A stretch of 64,000 nucleotides of DNA from UBA2779 sp965232165 (GTDB taxonomy: Bacteria > Spirochaetota > Spirochaetia > DSM-2461), in NCBI GenBank assembly GCA_965232165.1, contig CBDDOY010000001.1, positions 310,001-374,000 on the forward strand, given 5' to 3'. A program made the translations under genes and the position numbers. The notes under the pieces were generated by a model. It was not told the DNA's origin. It searched no databases and worked only from the letters and a program-made list of their open reading frames with translations. How positions within the stretch are numbered: position 1 is the stretch's first letter; each line of letters begins with the position of its first letter. Shown in pieces: positions 26,433-36,715 of the stretch.

Positions 26433-27660
26433 AGTGACCGCAATGATGTAATCTCCGGCATCTGCAATCGCGATTTGATAGGACGCAACATATCGGCCCG
26501 TTTCCAGATCAAGGATTATCCTGGCTGAATCGACGGGAGAACCGCCATCCTTTCTGATTGTCAGCGTATAATCTGTATTGTATACGAGAGCAGGGCATCC
26601 CAGGGTGACGGCAGTGCTGGCGAACACGCCGCCTGTCAGCACCTCCACTGCTTCACCGGGCGTGACTGTTACGGCCGCTCCGGCGATGGATTTCTTATTG
26701 ACCGTCAAGCCGAAAGTTTGCTCCGCTGTGCCCTTGTAGCCGCCTTTCCCCGTCGCGACGATGGTGTATGTTCCTGCATCAGCCTCTGTTATCTCTCCGG
26801 AAACGACGAGAGCATGCGCAGCAGCGGCGGTATCTAGATTGACAGTGATTTCGTCCGACAGGGCTCCATCGGAATTCTTGACCGACAGCGTGTAGTCCGT
26901 ACCGGCCGTGAGGGATGTATCTGAAGTCACGGCGACTGTTCCGGTTCCCCCGTCAACGAGTGCAGCCGCGAAGTTGAGAACCGTCATCCCGAAATTGCCA
27001 TCTGCGAGGGGAGCGGCTGCAGCGCTGGACACCGTCAACTCTAACTGAGCCGTGAGTTCACCGTCATAGCTGCCTGTTCCGGCAGCCTTGACAGTGAGCC
27101 TTTTATCATCATCGCCGATTTCAAGTGCCCCGGCGACCGCTGTATCGGACGCTGTAAGGCTCAATATCGTGTAGCTGGCTGTCTCGCTGCCCCCGGATGT
27201 GGCGGTGAAGGTAAGTGTCGCCGCCGTCCTGGCCGTTATACTGGGATTGTCCAATGTAAGCGACTTATCCACCCAGACGGGATATAGAGCAAGGTCACTG
27301 CCAGGAGTGACATTATCAAGGGCACCTCTAAAAAACAGCTTTAGGAAATTGAAGAAGAAATTTTTGTCGATACAAGGCGGCCTGTCTGCGTGCGGACACG
27401 CACAGGCAGGCAAAAGCTAAGGGCGTAGCTTAAGCTACGTGAGTATTTTGACAACACAGTAGCGGCGGAAAAGATCGAGTCAAGAACTAAATGGGTTTTT
27501 CAGAGGTGCCCTCAAGATCAATTTCTGCATCATGCCGGTCTTTCCAGCCCGCCAGAAAGTTGCCGGACTTAGAAGGAGCCGGAATATCCTCTGCCGAAAC
27601 AGCCGCGCCTTCGGCTACGAACACCTTGACTTCGCTCTCAGGTGTGCCGTCAATTCATGG
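26425..27660 (-). pseudogene. Surface protein fragment with InlB-type and Ig-like (MBG) domains
   Basis: Minus-strand coding. Before MITE copy 6 (27512-27660): ESEVKVFVAEGAAVSAEDIP, KSGNFLAGWKDRHDAEIDL, which is an InlB/Listeria-Bacteroides repeat. After it: DNVTPGSDLALYPVWVDKSL, completing that repeat, then Ser/Thr/Ala-rich beta-sandwich repeats (TLTFTATSGGSETASYTIL, ADAGTYTIVATGKGGYKGT, LTVNKKSIAGAAVTV) of MBG type. Removal of the MITE and one TCAA restores the frame (IDLDNV). The 3' end is cut by repeat B4 (EMPSAAPRDWQ) and the 5' end fades out. A broken cell-surface adhesin-like protein. Confidence 0.75.
27320..27511 (-). mobile_element. Family-A MITE, copy 6 (192 bp, TSD TCAA) with a 30-bp internal palindrome
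   Basis: Normal ends, but 27381-27410 holds an extra near-palindrome (CCTGTCTGCGTG, then CACGCACAGGCAGG) not present in other copies. It interrupts the InlB-type repeat of the surface-protein remnant. Confidence 0.93.
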
Positions 27661-28047
27661 AATACACGAAAAGGTGCAGTTGCCGCTCCTGCAATTTCTG
27701 TTTTGGATAACGGCCGAAGTTGATCAGTCATTCAAGGACAAACCGCCGCCGCAAGAATCCCGTCCGTGTTCATCTGCGGTCAATAACAAAGAGATTTCCG
27801 CCAATCGCTGACTGCCTGCGGAGAATATCCGGAGTCTACGAGAAATTCCATTTGAAAGTCAGTTGGATTTCACCGCTGAGCCATGAATGGTATCCCATAT
27901 TCAATCTGCCCTGAGAATCATCCCGGCAATATAGCGGCGGATAGAATCGGACCCTTATGAATATGTCGCCGGTGTTGCTTTGACTCATTGAACGCGGCCA
28001 GGAATTCAGATAGATTCTTTTACAGAAGCCCTTTAAACTATGTTGGG
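27661..28047. other. Degraded non-coding stretch before miaB
   Basis: Short minus-strand frames continue the decayed appearance of the surface-protein region, but nothing can be assigned. No clear promoter for miaB was identified. Confidence 0.4.
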
Positions 28048-29463
28048 ATGAAATATCACCTAGTGCCCTTGGGATGTCAGATGAACCGTTCCGATGCCGA
28101 AAGGATTCAGACCGTCCTCGACGGGATGGGACTTGTGGCGGCGACAGACGGTGATGACGATGACATAACAGTCAAGGGTATCGTCGCGTGTTCGGTGCGT
28201 CAAAAGGCGATAGACCGAGTCTATGGAAAGATTCGCCTGTGGAATGAATCCAAGAATGAAACGGCCCTAATCACCTTCCTCACCGGCTGTGTGCTTCCGG
28301 CAGACAGGAAGAAATTCCTGAAGCTGTTTGATTTGGTTTTCACCATTGACCAATTACCGATCTTGCCGGAATTCATCAGGCAATACGGGATTCCCACACC
28401 CATAGGGCTGAGCCATGACTTCTTCCGCAGGCATGGAGAACCGGAAGCCGGTACACCCGCAGCCGACGGCGCAGACGGACGGGAACACCCCCAATTCGAT
28501 GGCAATGCCTCATCCATAACACGGCAGGGCATGGAGAAGCACTGGCATGTCAAACCCAGCTATTCCTCCTCCGTGGAGGCCTATGTTCCCATACAGAACG
28601 GCTGTGACAAATTCTGTTCGTTCTGTGCCGTTCCCTATACCCGTGGCCGGGAAATTTCACGGTCTTCGGATGACATACTCGCCGAGGTGGGCAGATTGGC
28701 TGCCGCCGGGTATAAATCCATCATATTACTCGGGCAGAATGTCAACTCCTACGGGCTGGATCGCATGGGGGCTGAATTGACATTCCCGCAACTGCTGGAA
28801 GAAATCGGCGAAATTGGCCGGCAAAACCGTAATGACTTCTGGGTTTACTTCACATCGCCCCATCCCCGGGATGTCTCGAAGGAACTCTTAGAAGTCATGG
28901 CCGCCTATCCGGTCCTGGCGGATTGGCTGCATCTGCCGCTCCAGTCCGGAAACGACGAGGTGTTACGCCGGATGAACAGAAATTACACCATGGAACACTG
29001 CCGGGAAGTCGTAAAGAATCTACGGGCCATCCTCCCTGATGCGGCCCTGTTCACCGACATCATCGTGGGATTCAGCGGCGAAAGCGATGAGCAGTTTCAG
29101 GACAGCGCCCAGGCCATGGAAGAGTTCCGGTTCGACATGGCCTACATAGCGCGGTACAGCCCCCGGCCTGGGGCCAGAAGTGCGCTATGGGAAGACGATG
29201 TAAGCGGAAAAGAAAAAGAAAGGCGGTTCAGAATTCTCAGCAAACTGCTGCTTGACAGCATGGCGCCTATCAATGCCGCACGAGTGGGGCAAGTAATTCG
29301 GGTTTTGGTGACCTCCAGGAACCCCCGAACCGGCTATCTCACCGGCCACAGCGAAGGCCGCATCCCCGTGCGGCTCGAGGCGGATGACAGTACCATCGGC
29401 ACCTTCGTTAACCTGAAAGTCACTTCCGCCAAGCCCTTGAGCATATCAGGGGAACTGTCTTGA
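28048..29463 (+). CDS. miaB: tRNA-2-methylthio-N6-(dimethylallyl)adenosine synthase
   Basis: 471 residues from ATG 28048. Radical SAM methylthiotransferase. The N-terminal MTTase domain has three cluster cysteines (LGCQMN, ACSVRQKA, LTGCV); the radical SAM motif is CDKFCSFCAVPYTRGRE near 210; the C-terminal TRAM domain binds RNA. GQNVNSYG and SRSSDDILAEV favour MiaB over RimO or MtaB. A 30-residue insert (EPEAGTPAADGADGRE) between the first two domains looks unusual. The stop overlaps the TTG start of mtaB. Confidence 0.93.
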   Translation: MKYHLVPLGCQMNRSDAERIQTVLDGMGLVAATDGDDDDITVKGIVACSVRQKAIDRVYGKIRLWNESKNETALITFLTGCVLPADRKKFLKLFDLVFTIDQLPILPEFIRQYGIPTPIGLSHDFFRRHGEPEAGTPAADGADGREHPQFDGNASSITRQGMEKHWHVKPSYSSSVEAYVPIQNGCDKFCSFCAVPYTRGREISRSSDDILAEVGRLAAAGYKSIILLGQNVNSYGLDRMGAELTFPQLLEEIGEIGRQNRNDFWVYFTSPHPRDVSKELLEVMAAYPVLADWLHLPLQSGNDEVLRRMNRNYTMEHCREVVKNLRAILPDAALFTDIIVGFSGESDEQFQDSAQAMEEFRFDMAYIARYSPRPGARSALWEDDVSGKEKERRFRILSKLLLDSMAPINAARVGQVIRVLVTSRNPRTGYLTGHSEGRIPVRLEADDSTIGTFVNLKVTSAKPLSISGELS

Positions 29464-30818
29464 CGCCATCTGCCGCAAACCATTCTAAGCGGGCCGCCTT
29501 CAAGACGCTGGGATGCAAACTCAATCAGGCCGAAACCGAATCCATCGCCGCCGGATTCAGGGCCCTGGGCTGGGACATCGTGGACATCGGGCATCCGGCG
29601 GATGCGGTGATTATCAATAGCTGCACCGTCACCAACACGGCAGACCGGAAGAGCAGGCAGGCATTGAATCGTGTGTTGCGGGCTGCCCATGGCAATCAAA
29701 CCCTGATAGTTGTGGCGGGCTGTTATGCCGATGCGTATAGGGAACTGCTGAAGGCCGATGACCGGCTGTACGTAGTCGGGAACAGGCACAAGAGCCGCAT
29801 CCCCTGGCTGGTGGAGGCTCATTTCAAAGGAGAGAAGATTTTATGTGATCAGAACCTCGATGAGAAACCCTTCGATTATCCGACGGTGAAGAAAGTTTTT
29901 CGAACACGTGCCATGGTGAAAGTACAGGACGGCTGTGATAACCGCTGTGCCTACTGTGTCATACCATTCGTTCGCGGGCGGGCCATAAGCCGACTCCTGC
30001 CGCATATTGTTCAATCCGTTGAGAATGCTGTAGCCGCAGGCAGCAGAGAGATTGTTCTCACGGGTGTGAACATAAGCCGATGGCAGGACGGCACTAAATA
30101 CTTCGTCGATATGCTGGAAGCTTGCCTGAAAGTTGATGGGGCCTTCCGTCTGCGATTGGGTTCAATCGAACCGGAACGTATCGATAATAGCTTGATACTT
30201 CTGATGAAGCATCCGAAGATGACCCCTCATTTGCATCTCTGTCTCCAATCTGGTTCCGAGACAGTACTCCGAAGCATGAAACGCCGTTATACCGCATCCC
30301 AGTATGTCGAAATAGCCAAGCGGCTGGGGCAAAGTGTTCAGGGATTCAATCTGACCACCGATGTCATTGTCGGCTTCCCGGGGGAAACAGATGAAGACTT
30401 TGCCGATACCGTCACCCTGTGCCGGAACCTGCAATTCGGACACATCCACACCTTCCCTTATTCCAGACGTCACGGCACCCTTGCAGACCGTATGGATCAT
30501 CAGGTGAGTCTTCAGATAAAACGAGAGCGGGCCGAATACATCCGCAGCATTTCCAAGACGAAGAAAAGGCAGTTTCGAGAAACCCTGATTGACTCTCTTC
30601 AGGAAGTTCTCGTGGAAAAAGTGGAATACGCCGACGGCGTATGTATTGCGCGGGGTTTAGCGGCCAACTATGTTCCGGTACGATTTAAGGTTTCAGGAAA
30701 TTCGGCCTTTGATATGGTGTATAATCGGATGTTTCGTGTGAGAATTGCTGCCATAGATACGGGGGATAATCCTGAACTGATTGGGGAAGAGACTCATGCG
30801 CCGCCCTTTACAGAATAA
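29460..30818 (+). CDS. mtaB: tRNA t6A37 methylthiotransferase
   Basis: 452 residues from TTG 29460, overlapping the miaB stop (TTGA). Cysteines LGCKLNQAE, SCTVTNTADRKSRQ and AGCYA give the MTTase cluster; CDNRCAYCVIPFVRGRAISR near 160 is the radical SAM site; TRAM at the C-terminus. KLNQAE and TNTADRKSRQ are characteristic of the MtaB/YqeV branch, which acts on N6-threonylcarbamoyladenosine at position 37. Adjacent to miaB, so both A37 thiomethylation steps are co-transcribed. Confidence 0.92.
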   Translation: MTPSAANHSKRAAFKTLGCKLNQAETESIAAGFRALGWDIVDIGHPADAVIINSCTVTNTADRKSRQALNRVLRAAHGNQTLIVVAGCYADAYRELLKADDRLYVVGNRHKSRIPWLVEAHFKGEKILCDQNLDEKPFDYPTVKKVFRTRAMVKVQDGCDNRCAYCVIPFVRGRAISRLLPHIVQSVENAVAAGSREIVLTGVNISRWQDGTKYFVDMLEACLKVDGAFRLRLGSIEPERIDNSLILLMKHPKMTPHLHLCLQSGSETVLRSMKRRYTASQYVEIAKRLGQSVQGFNLTTDVIVGFPGETDEDFADTVTLCRNLQFGHIHTFPYSRRHGTLADRMDHQVSLQIKRERAEYIRSISKTKKRQFRETLIDSLQEVLVEKVEYADGVCIARGLAANYVPVRFKVSGNSAFDMVYNRMFRVRIAAIDTGDNPELIGEETHAPPFTE

Positions 30819-30852
30819 CGGGCTCCTCAAATATCCAGTGTTCCGTAACATT

Positions 30853-31035
30853 GAAAACAAACATTTGGGCGCAACCCTTCGGGTCGGGCTTTCCGCTCCA
30901 ATGCCTTATTCCGGCAGCCTGTTCCCGGCTCATTGCCAATCGCCGGGGCTGCCGGCGGCATTTCCGCTGCAATCCCTTGCGCCTCATTCAGTATTATATT
31001 GCGTACAGCAGAGCCACAGAAATCAAAACCATATC
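30853..31035 (+). repeat. Family-B repeat, copy B5, with tail
   Basis: Starts 35 bases after the mtaB stop with ACATTTGGGCGCAACCCTTC and ends CAATCCCTTGCGCCTCATTC plus the AT-rich tail (ATTGCGTACAGCAGAGCC). It replaces the 5' end of the next coding fragment. Confidence 0.9.
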
Positions 31036-31044
31036 CGGGCTTCC

Positions 31045-32123
31045 CTCACATTCTTCCGAAGAGACCGTTTAAGCGCCTGCAGGCCGAACAACTCGCCGAC
31101 ATAGCGGAGCAGGCCCGCCGGGTATTGGAACAGCGGCAGTCCGAAGATGCGCTCCGAGCCCAGATGGATGCACAGCTTGTCGCACAGCGGGCGGATTTGG
31201 AGAAGCAGGCCGGGGAGAGACGGGCCGAACTCGACCGCCTGCGCCTGGATGCCGATGCCGAACTGGACGTGTGGGCACAGCTTGAAACCATAGTCGGAAT
31301 CAACCGCAATATTTCGGAGATTGAATCCCGGTTTGATGAAGCCGCTGCCCAGATGGAGGAGGAGGTGAAGGCCCTCTACGATCAGCGTGCCGACGCCGTG
31401 ATGGACAATAACCCCAAGGAACCCTTTGAAACCCAGGCCGAATACGACAAACTCATCGCCGGAATGACGGCGGAAATCAGGGCGGAGCAGAGAGCGGAAC
31501 TGGGACGCAGGCGTGCCGAACTGAAGAATGCCAGGAGGGAACAGTTGTCGGGCATTGAGGGACAGCTTCGCCGAAGCAAGGCGGAACTGAGCGGCAGCCG
31601 CTTCACCCTGGGGGCCGCCGCGGCCAGGGTGAGCGTGGCCAATTTCAACGCCGAGGAAAAGCGTTTCCCCATGGAGGTGAGGGCAGAGATTCAGCAGGCG
31701 GCCTTCACCGTGCCGGTGTCCTACACCCTCAAGGGCCGTGGACGGGATGCGCTGCGTGATGAGTATTACCAGGTCTACAGCGCCGATCAATCCGGAGGGC
31801 TGGCCGGGGAGATCACCTATACTGTCTTCGAACTCTACCCCGATGTCTGGGTGTTCCAGCCGGTGGAGACCCGTGTGTTAAACCTGCTGGAAAATGATTT
31901 GGAACTGACCCGCAGCGGCGGCGGCAAAGGTGCGATGGCGGTGAGTACCGCCGGAGAGGGGAAGCCCATAGCGACCGTTCTGCGGCTGGAATCGGGTACG
32001 GGCAGCGAGGCGGAGGTGAAACTGAACGGCAAGGCGGCGGGCCGGACCGGCCTTACCCATATTGCGGAGGATGAGAAGAAACTGGGAACGGTGCGGGCGG
32101 AGTACATTTGGCCCGGCGTATGA
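31045..32123 (+). pseudogene. Coiled-coil protein fragment, 5' end replaced by repeat B5
   Basis: The frame is open back into the repeat (to 30933) but real coding appears to begin near 31060. It has a long Ala/Glu/Arg coiled coil (LADIAEQARRVLEQRQSEDA, QMDAQLVAQRADLEKQAGER), a beta-rich part (RFPMEVRAEIQQAAFTVPVS, DVWVFQPVETRVLNLLEND), and ends LGTVRAEYIWPGV. High GC and strong codon bias suggest recent coding use. Probably the C-terminal part of a larger spirochaete protein; no family named. Confidence 0.6.
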
Positions 32124-32305
32124 ACAGCGTTCCATTGTTGAATGAATGATTGACGAAAGGAGGTATGCGAGCTATTACTTAATCGTCGAGGAGAAGGCCA
32201 GTCATTTTCTCTGCCGATACCAAGTCACTTGGAATGCTGAATGCAAGGAGCCTATCGAACTTACGCATCACGGGAGGAGCCGTAAAATCAGATTTACAAG
32301 GAAGT

Positions 32306-33550
32306 ATGAATACGAACAAACCAGTCACAATGGCAGTCATCGGAGCAGGAGGAAGGGGAACCTACGCGTACGCTCCCTTCGCTCAGTCGTATCCAAATCT
32401 ATTGGAAATCTCCGCCGTTGCCGAACCCGATTCCTACAGGCGTCAACGGTTTGCAGAAATGTACGGGATTCCTGAAAAAGCATGCTACTCCTCCTGGGAA
32501 CCCCTCCTGCAAGAGCACGAAGCCGACGGACTTCTCATCGCAAATCAGGATGCGGATCACTTTGCTCCCCTGACTGCGGCCATGGAAGGGGGATGGAATA
32601 TCCTGATCGAAAAACCGGTGACCAACGATCCGAAGGAAGCGGAGTTTCTGGAGAAAGAAATTGCCGCCTATGACAAAGTATTGCTCATCTGTCATGTCCT
32701 GCGCTATACCCCCTTTTTCAGGGAACTGAAAAGGATCCTGGATGCCGGTACAATAGGAGAATTGATCGCCATTCAGCATAATGAGAATGTCGGGCACTTC
32801 CATCAGGCCCACAGTTTCGTTCGGGGACACTGGAGGCGAAGTGGGGAGTCATCTCCGATGATCCTGGCAAAATCCTGTCACGATATGGATGTCCTGAACT
32901 GGCTGATGGATGATGAATGTGAAAAGCTCTCCTCCTTCGGCTCCTTAAGTCATTTCAAACCTGAAAAGGCTCCAGAAGGTTCTCCGGAATACTGCATGGA
33001 CGGCTGTCCCTCGGAAGAAACATGCCCATACTCCGCCTACCGTTATTTAAGTGAAAAAGATGCAAATATCAAAACCTGGGCCAGAGCCGTTGTGGATCAC
33101 GGAAAACATAAAGACCTTTTGGAAGATCTGAAAAAAGGACCATACGGGAGATGCGTATACCGCTGTAATAACGATGTTGTGGATCATCAGGTTGTCAACC
33201 TCGCTTACCGGAGAGGAGGTACTGTCTCCTTCACCATGTCCGCTTTCACAGAAAAGGCCGGAAGGACCATCAAACTTATGGGATCCCGGGGGGAGATCCG
33301 GGGAGATATGGAGAAAAACGAGATCGAAACTACAGATTTCCGGACGGAAATGAAAACAACGTTCCGCCTCTTAGCGCAGGAGGAAGGGCATGGGGGTGGC
33401 GATGAGGGTATGATCAGGGAGTTCATCAAACAGATAAAGACTCCGGAAGCTGCATCCATGTCAAAAAGCAGCCGTCAAGGGATGAGGGGGCACCTTATGG
33501 CATTCTACGCCGAAAAATCCAGAATCACTGGAGAGACTTTCCGATTATGA
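32306..33550 (+). CDS. Gfo/Idh/MocA-family NAD(P)-dependent oxidoreductase
   Basis: 414 residues from ATG 32306 (AAGGAA upstream; an in-frame start at 32234 lacks support). Rossmann motif VIGAGGRGTYAYAPFAQ at the N-terminus; IEKPVTNDPKEAEFLE carries the EKP motif; C-terminal substrate domain with HDMDVLNWLM. A Cys-rich stretch (YCMDGCPSEETCPYS, RCVYRCNND) near 230-290 is found in some members. Such enzymes oxidise sugars or inositols. Next to a GH172-type gene and an ABC sugar importer, so sugar catabolism is likely. Confidence 0.88.
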   Translation: MNTNKPVTMAVIGAGGRGTYAYAPFAQSYPNLLEISAVAEPDSYRRQRFAEMYGIPEKACYSSWEPLLQEHEADGLLIANQDADHFAPLTAAMEGGWNILIEKPVTNDPKEAEFLEKEIAAYDKVLLICHVLRYTPFFRELKRILDAGTIGELIAIQHNENVGHFHQAHSFVRGHWRRSGESSPMILAKSCHDMDVLNWLMDDECEKLSSFGSLSHFKPEKAPEGSPEYCMDGCPSEETCPYSAYRYLSEKDANIKTWARAVVDHGKHKDLLEDLKKGPYGRCVYRCNNDVVDHQVVNLAYRRGGTVSFTMSAFTEKAGRTIKLMGSRGEIRGDMEKNEIETTDFRTEMKTTFRLLAQEEGHGGGDEGMIREFIKQIKTPEAASMSKSSRQGMRGHLMAFYAEKSRITGETFRL

Positions 33551-33643
33551 ATCCTTATTAGTACCGGAGTAATGTTTTCACGTACTCCGGTCCCTTTCCC
33601 CGGCGGTCGGAGAGGGTTATATATGGAATACAGGGGAGAATTG

Positions 33644-34771
33644 ATGAACGGAAGCAGGAGTATTGAAAACTACTTCGGTAGCGTACTGTCTGGATTGGCC
33701 TACCTCGGTGAAGGAGAGAGTCGAGCCATCAGTCCGGAAAACCCAACCGGAGAGAGGGGCCGGGGAGGTATGGCCGATAAGGGAACGGGGGAACGAGCCG
33801 CAAGAGAGCTGGGAAGAGGTTGGAAAGTGTCCCCTTCCGTAACCATTGCTCCCGGGGAAGAGAAGATACTCGGCCACATACAGGGAAGCGGTCGAATTCA
33901 ACATATCTGGATGGTGCCGATGGCCGCTCGATGGCGTCACCTCATTCTTAGATTCTACTGGGACGGCCAGGACTATCCCAGCATTCAGGTTCCCCTTGGA
34001 GATTTCTTCGCCCTCGGCTGGGAAAAATATGCCCATGTCAATTCCCTTCCCGTGTGTGTGAATCCGGGCAGAGGTTTCAACTGTTTCTGGCCGATGCCCT
34101 TTGGCCGGGAAGCAGTGATCAGTCTGGAAAACAGAGACGATGCAGATGAAACCCTATACTACCAAATCGATTACACCCTTTGCGCCATCAGTGAGAAAGA
34201 AGGCAGGTTCCACGCTGCTTTCAGAAGATCCAATCCGAGCCCTTATAAGGAGGATCATGTGATCCTGGATGGGGTAGAAGGGGACGGGCAGTATGTAGGA
34301 ACATATATGGCCTGGGGAGTGAATAACTCGGGATGGTGGGGAGAAGGAGAAGTCAAGTTTTACCTGGATAGCGATGAAGATTTCCCAACGATCTGCGGGA
34401 CTGGGACGGAGGATTACTTCCTTGGAGCCTACAATTTCGACATTGGGGTTCCGGAGGAGGGCGTTCCCAGCCGGTACACCGAGTATTCAACCCCCTTCGC
34501 CGGACTGCCTCAGGTAATACGACCTGACGGGATTTATGAATCCCAACAGCGTTTCGGTATGTACCGGTGGCATGTCATGGATCCCGTACGATTCAGAAAG
34601 AGAATAAGAATCACCGTTCAGGATCTGGGTTGGATTCCCCATCTCAAAGAAGAAGACCGGAGATACTACCCGCAAATGAGTGATATTGCCTCCACCGCTT
34701 TCTGGTACCAGACTCTGCCGGGCTCCCCCCTGCCTCCCCTTCCGGAGCGGGACAGGCTTCAGATCATTTGA
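33644..34771 (+). CDS. DUF2961 / GH172-family glycoside hydrolase-like protein
   Basis: 375 residues from ATG 33644 (GGGAGA upstream; ATG 33623 is possible). Matches the GH172 family, whose known members act on fructofuranosides or arabinofuranosides. Motifs: GSGRIQHIWMVP, RHLILRFYWDGQDYPSIQVP, PLGDFFALGW, YVGTYMAWG, and GTGTEDYFLGAYNF near 245 with the conserved Glu, then YRWHVMDPVRF. No signal peptide, so cytoplasmic, acting on imported sugar. It follows the Gfo/Idh gene after about 90 bases. Confidence 0.85.
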   Translation: MNGSRSIENYFGSVLSGLAYLGEGESRAISPENPTGERGRGGMADKGTGERAARELGRGWKVSPSVTIAPGEEKILGHIQGSGRIQHIWMVPMAARWRHLILRFYWDGQDYPSIQVPLGDFFALGWEKYAHVNSLPVCVNPGRGFNCFWPMPFGREAVISLENRDDADETLYYQIDYTLCAISEKEGRFHAAFRRSNPSPYKEDHVILDGVEGDGQYVGTYMAWGVNNSGWWGEGEVKFYLDSDEDFPTICGTGTEDYFLGAYNFDIGVPEEGVPSRYTEYSTPFAGLPQVIRPDGIYESQQRFGMYRWHVMDPVRFRKRIRITVQDLGWIPHLKEEDRRYYPQMSDIASTAFWYQTLPGSPLPPLPERDRLQII

Positions 34772-34837
34772 TCCCGGTAAGGAGGGAACTCCATCCCTGG
34801 AATTTGAACAAAAATCTTTCCGGTTTATTCTATAAGT

Positions 34838-36088
34838 ATGATCAGCAGGAGAAAAAATGCCTACACCCGGATTATTTTCATAATTTCGATTCTTCTTCAT
34901 GGGGGCTCGTTACTGCTGACCGATCTGACGGAAAATCCGGACATTCACCCTAGCTGGGATATTCAGTTTACCTGGATAATCATTTTATCCTCGGTACTGA
35001 CCGTCGTTGTTTATTTTCACCCGAGGCAGGGGACGAAAATTACAGTCTTCATTCTCAGATTCATCCTGATTTTCGTGGTCTACCTTCCAACTGGCATCCG
35101 CATGGGCGCGGGGCAAACATTCATTACCGCATTCATTCTCGATCTCGCTTTCTTAAGTTCCTACCCTCTCAACCTTGGGCTGGGGATGGGTACAATTCTC
35201 ACGGTGAGTCTATTCTCGGAGTTAAGCCGATCCCTGTCCATCGGAATTCCACCCCAAACCCTACCGGAGATCATCAGTAACATATTTTCCCTCCTTCTTC
35301 TTCTCCTCTTCGCCTCATTCTTTGAGCAGATCCACCAGAAACTGGGCGAGAAAGAGAAGCGGATTGCCAACCTCCTTGCGACAATCAATAAGCTGACCGA
35401 TGCCAACACAGGGTTCCAGCATTATGTAAAGGTTGTAGAGGTTAAATCTTCGGAAGATGAAAGAAACAGGATAATCCGGGAGCTACACGATTCTCTGGGG
35501 TATACGATGACATCAATTATAATGCTGTCAGAATCGGGTATCAAGATGAGCCAGCAGGAAGGAAAATCGGAAATAGAGGAACTCTTCAGCCACATCAGCA
35601 ACTCCAGCAAAACAGGCCTGACCGACATCCGTATTGCCCTTCGTATTATGAAACCCAAGAAACCAGACAAACTCTCAAACTCAAAAAAACTGAAAGAGCT
35701 GATTGCCGCCTTCGAAAGGGCAACTAATGTCCGAATTATACTGGAGTATAACTTCATTTCGGACAATATATCCCCAGAAAGTTTTCACCTGATCTTCCGG
35801 CTCATTCAGGAGGGCATGATCAATTCCTTCCGTCATGGAGAGGCAACCATAGTCAAGATCAGACTCTTTCAGGGGGAATCCAAATGTATCGTCTCTATCT
35901 CTGATAACGGAAAGGGATTTGGAGAACTTTCCGTTGGTCTGGGGCTGAAGGGAATCGAGGAAAGGATTTCAAGAATCGACGGGGAGTTTTCGATTTATAA
36001 CACATCAGAAGGGGTAACCCTTAGGGCGGTTGTTCCTGTTCAGTCACCGGAGAAGGAGGTAAACATTGACCGATATTCTTCTGGTTGA
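34838..36088 (+). CDS. Sensor histidine kinase, DesK/NarX-type
   Basis: 416 residues. Five or six transmembrane helices in the first 165 residues (ARIIFIISI-like start, WIIILSSVLTVVVYF, LRFILIFVVYLPTGI, IISNIFSLLLLLLFASF). A HisKA_3 dimerisation domain follows with phospho-acceptor His in IIRELHDSLGYTMTSI near 217, and an HATPase domain with LIQEGMINSFRHG and SDNGKGFGE, GLGLKGIEERI. The signal is probably sensed in or at the membrane. It overlaps the response-regulator gene by 23 bases. Flanked by sugar genes, so it may control the sugar locus. Confidence 0.92.
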   Translation: MISRRKNAYTRIIFIISILLHGGSLLLTDLTENPDIHPSWDIQFTWIIILSSVLTVVVYFHPRQGTKITVFILRFILIFVVYLPTGIRMGAGQTFITAFILDLAFLSSYPLNLGLGMGTILTVSLFSELSRSLSIGIPPQTLPEIISNIFSLLLLLLFASFFEQIHQKLGEKEKRIANLLATINKLTDANTGFQHYVKVVEVKSSEDERNRIIRELHDSLGYTMTSIIMLSESGIKMSQQEGKSEIEELFSHISNSSKTGLTDIRIALRIMKPKKPDKLSNSKKLKELIAAFERATNVRIILEYNFISDNISPESFHLIFRLIQEGMINSFRHGEATIVKIRLFQGESKCIVSISDNGKGFGELSVGLGLKGIEERISRIDGEFSIYNTSEGVTLRAVVPVQSPEKEVNIDRYSSG

Positions 36089-36704
36089 CGACCAGAAACT
36101 TTTTATCAACAGCCTGCGAATGGTCCTGGAAACTTCAGGCGAGAATATTCGAATAACGGGGATTTGCTACAACGGGAAAGAGGCGATTGAGTTCTGCAGG
36201 AAACAACTGCCGGATCTAGTACTCATGGACGTTAAAATGCCCGTTATGGACGGAGTAGAAGCGGTGAGGGGCCTCCTACAGGAACACCCGGCTCTTAAAA
36301 TTATTATGCTAACCACCTTCAATGAAGACAGATACGTCCAGAAGGCCCTGGAACTCGGAGCAAAGGGCTACCTCTTGAAGGATATGCTCCCGGAGGAGTT
36401 GCTAAATGCAGTGGAATCGACCTTGGGGGGAGCAATATCCATCTCTCCGGCTGTAATTAAAAAGAGCCTTCTTCATCAGTCCCCTCAGGAACGGCCAGAT
36501 TGGCTGGACGAGCTGACCAGAAAAGAGTGGGATGTCCTGAAGCTCATATCACTGGGCTACGATAACCAGGAAATTTCCGAGGAAGCCCACCTAGCAAGGC
36601 AGACTGTAAAAAATTATGTCTCCAGCATTTATGAAAAGCTGGGAGCACGGGACAGGATGCAGGTTATGCGGATGTGCATCGACTTGAGACTCTTTGAAGA
36701 TTGA
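36066..36704 (+). CDS. LuxR/NarL-type response regulator
   Basis: 212 residues from TTG 36066, preceded by AAGGAGG. Receiver domain with LVDDQ near 5, phosphorylation Asp in PDLVLMDVKMP near 55, and KGYLLKDM. C-terminal LuxR helix-turn-helix LTRKEWDVLKLISLGYDNQE, ISEEAHLARQTVKNYVSSI. Partner of the overlapping kinase. A family-A MITE begins 12 bases after the stop. Confidence 0.94.
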   Translation: MTDILLVDDQKLFINSLRMVLETSGENIRITGICYNGKEAIEFCRKQLPDLVLMDVKMPVMDGVEAVRGLLQEHPALKIIMLTTFNEDRYVQKALELGAKGYLLKDMLPEELLNAVESTLGGAISISPAVIKKSLLHQSPQERPDWLDELTRKEWDVLKLISLGYDNQEISEEAHLARQTVKNYVSSIYEKLGARDRMQVMRMCIDLRLFED

Positions 36705-36715
36705 AATATCCTACA

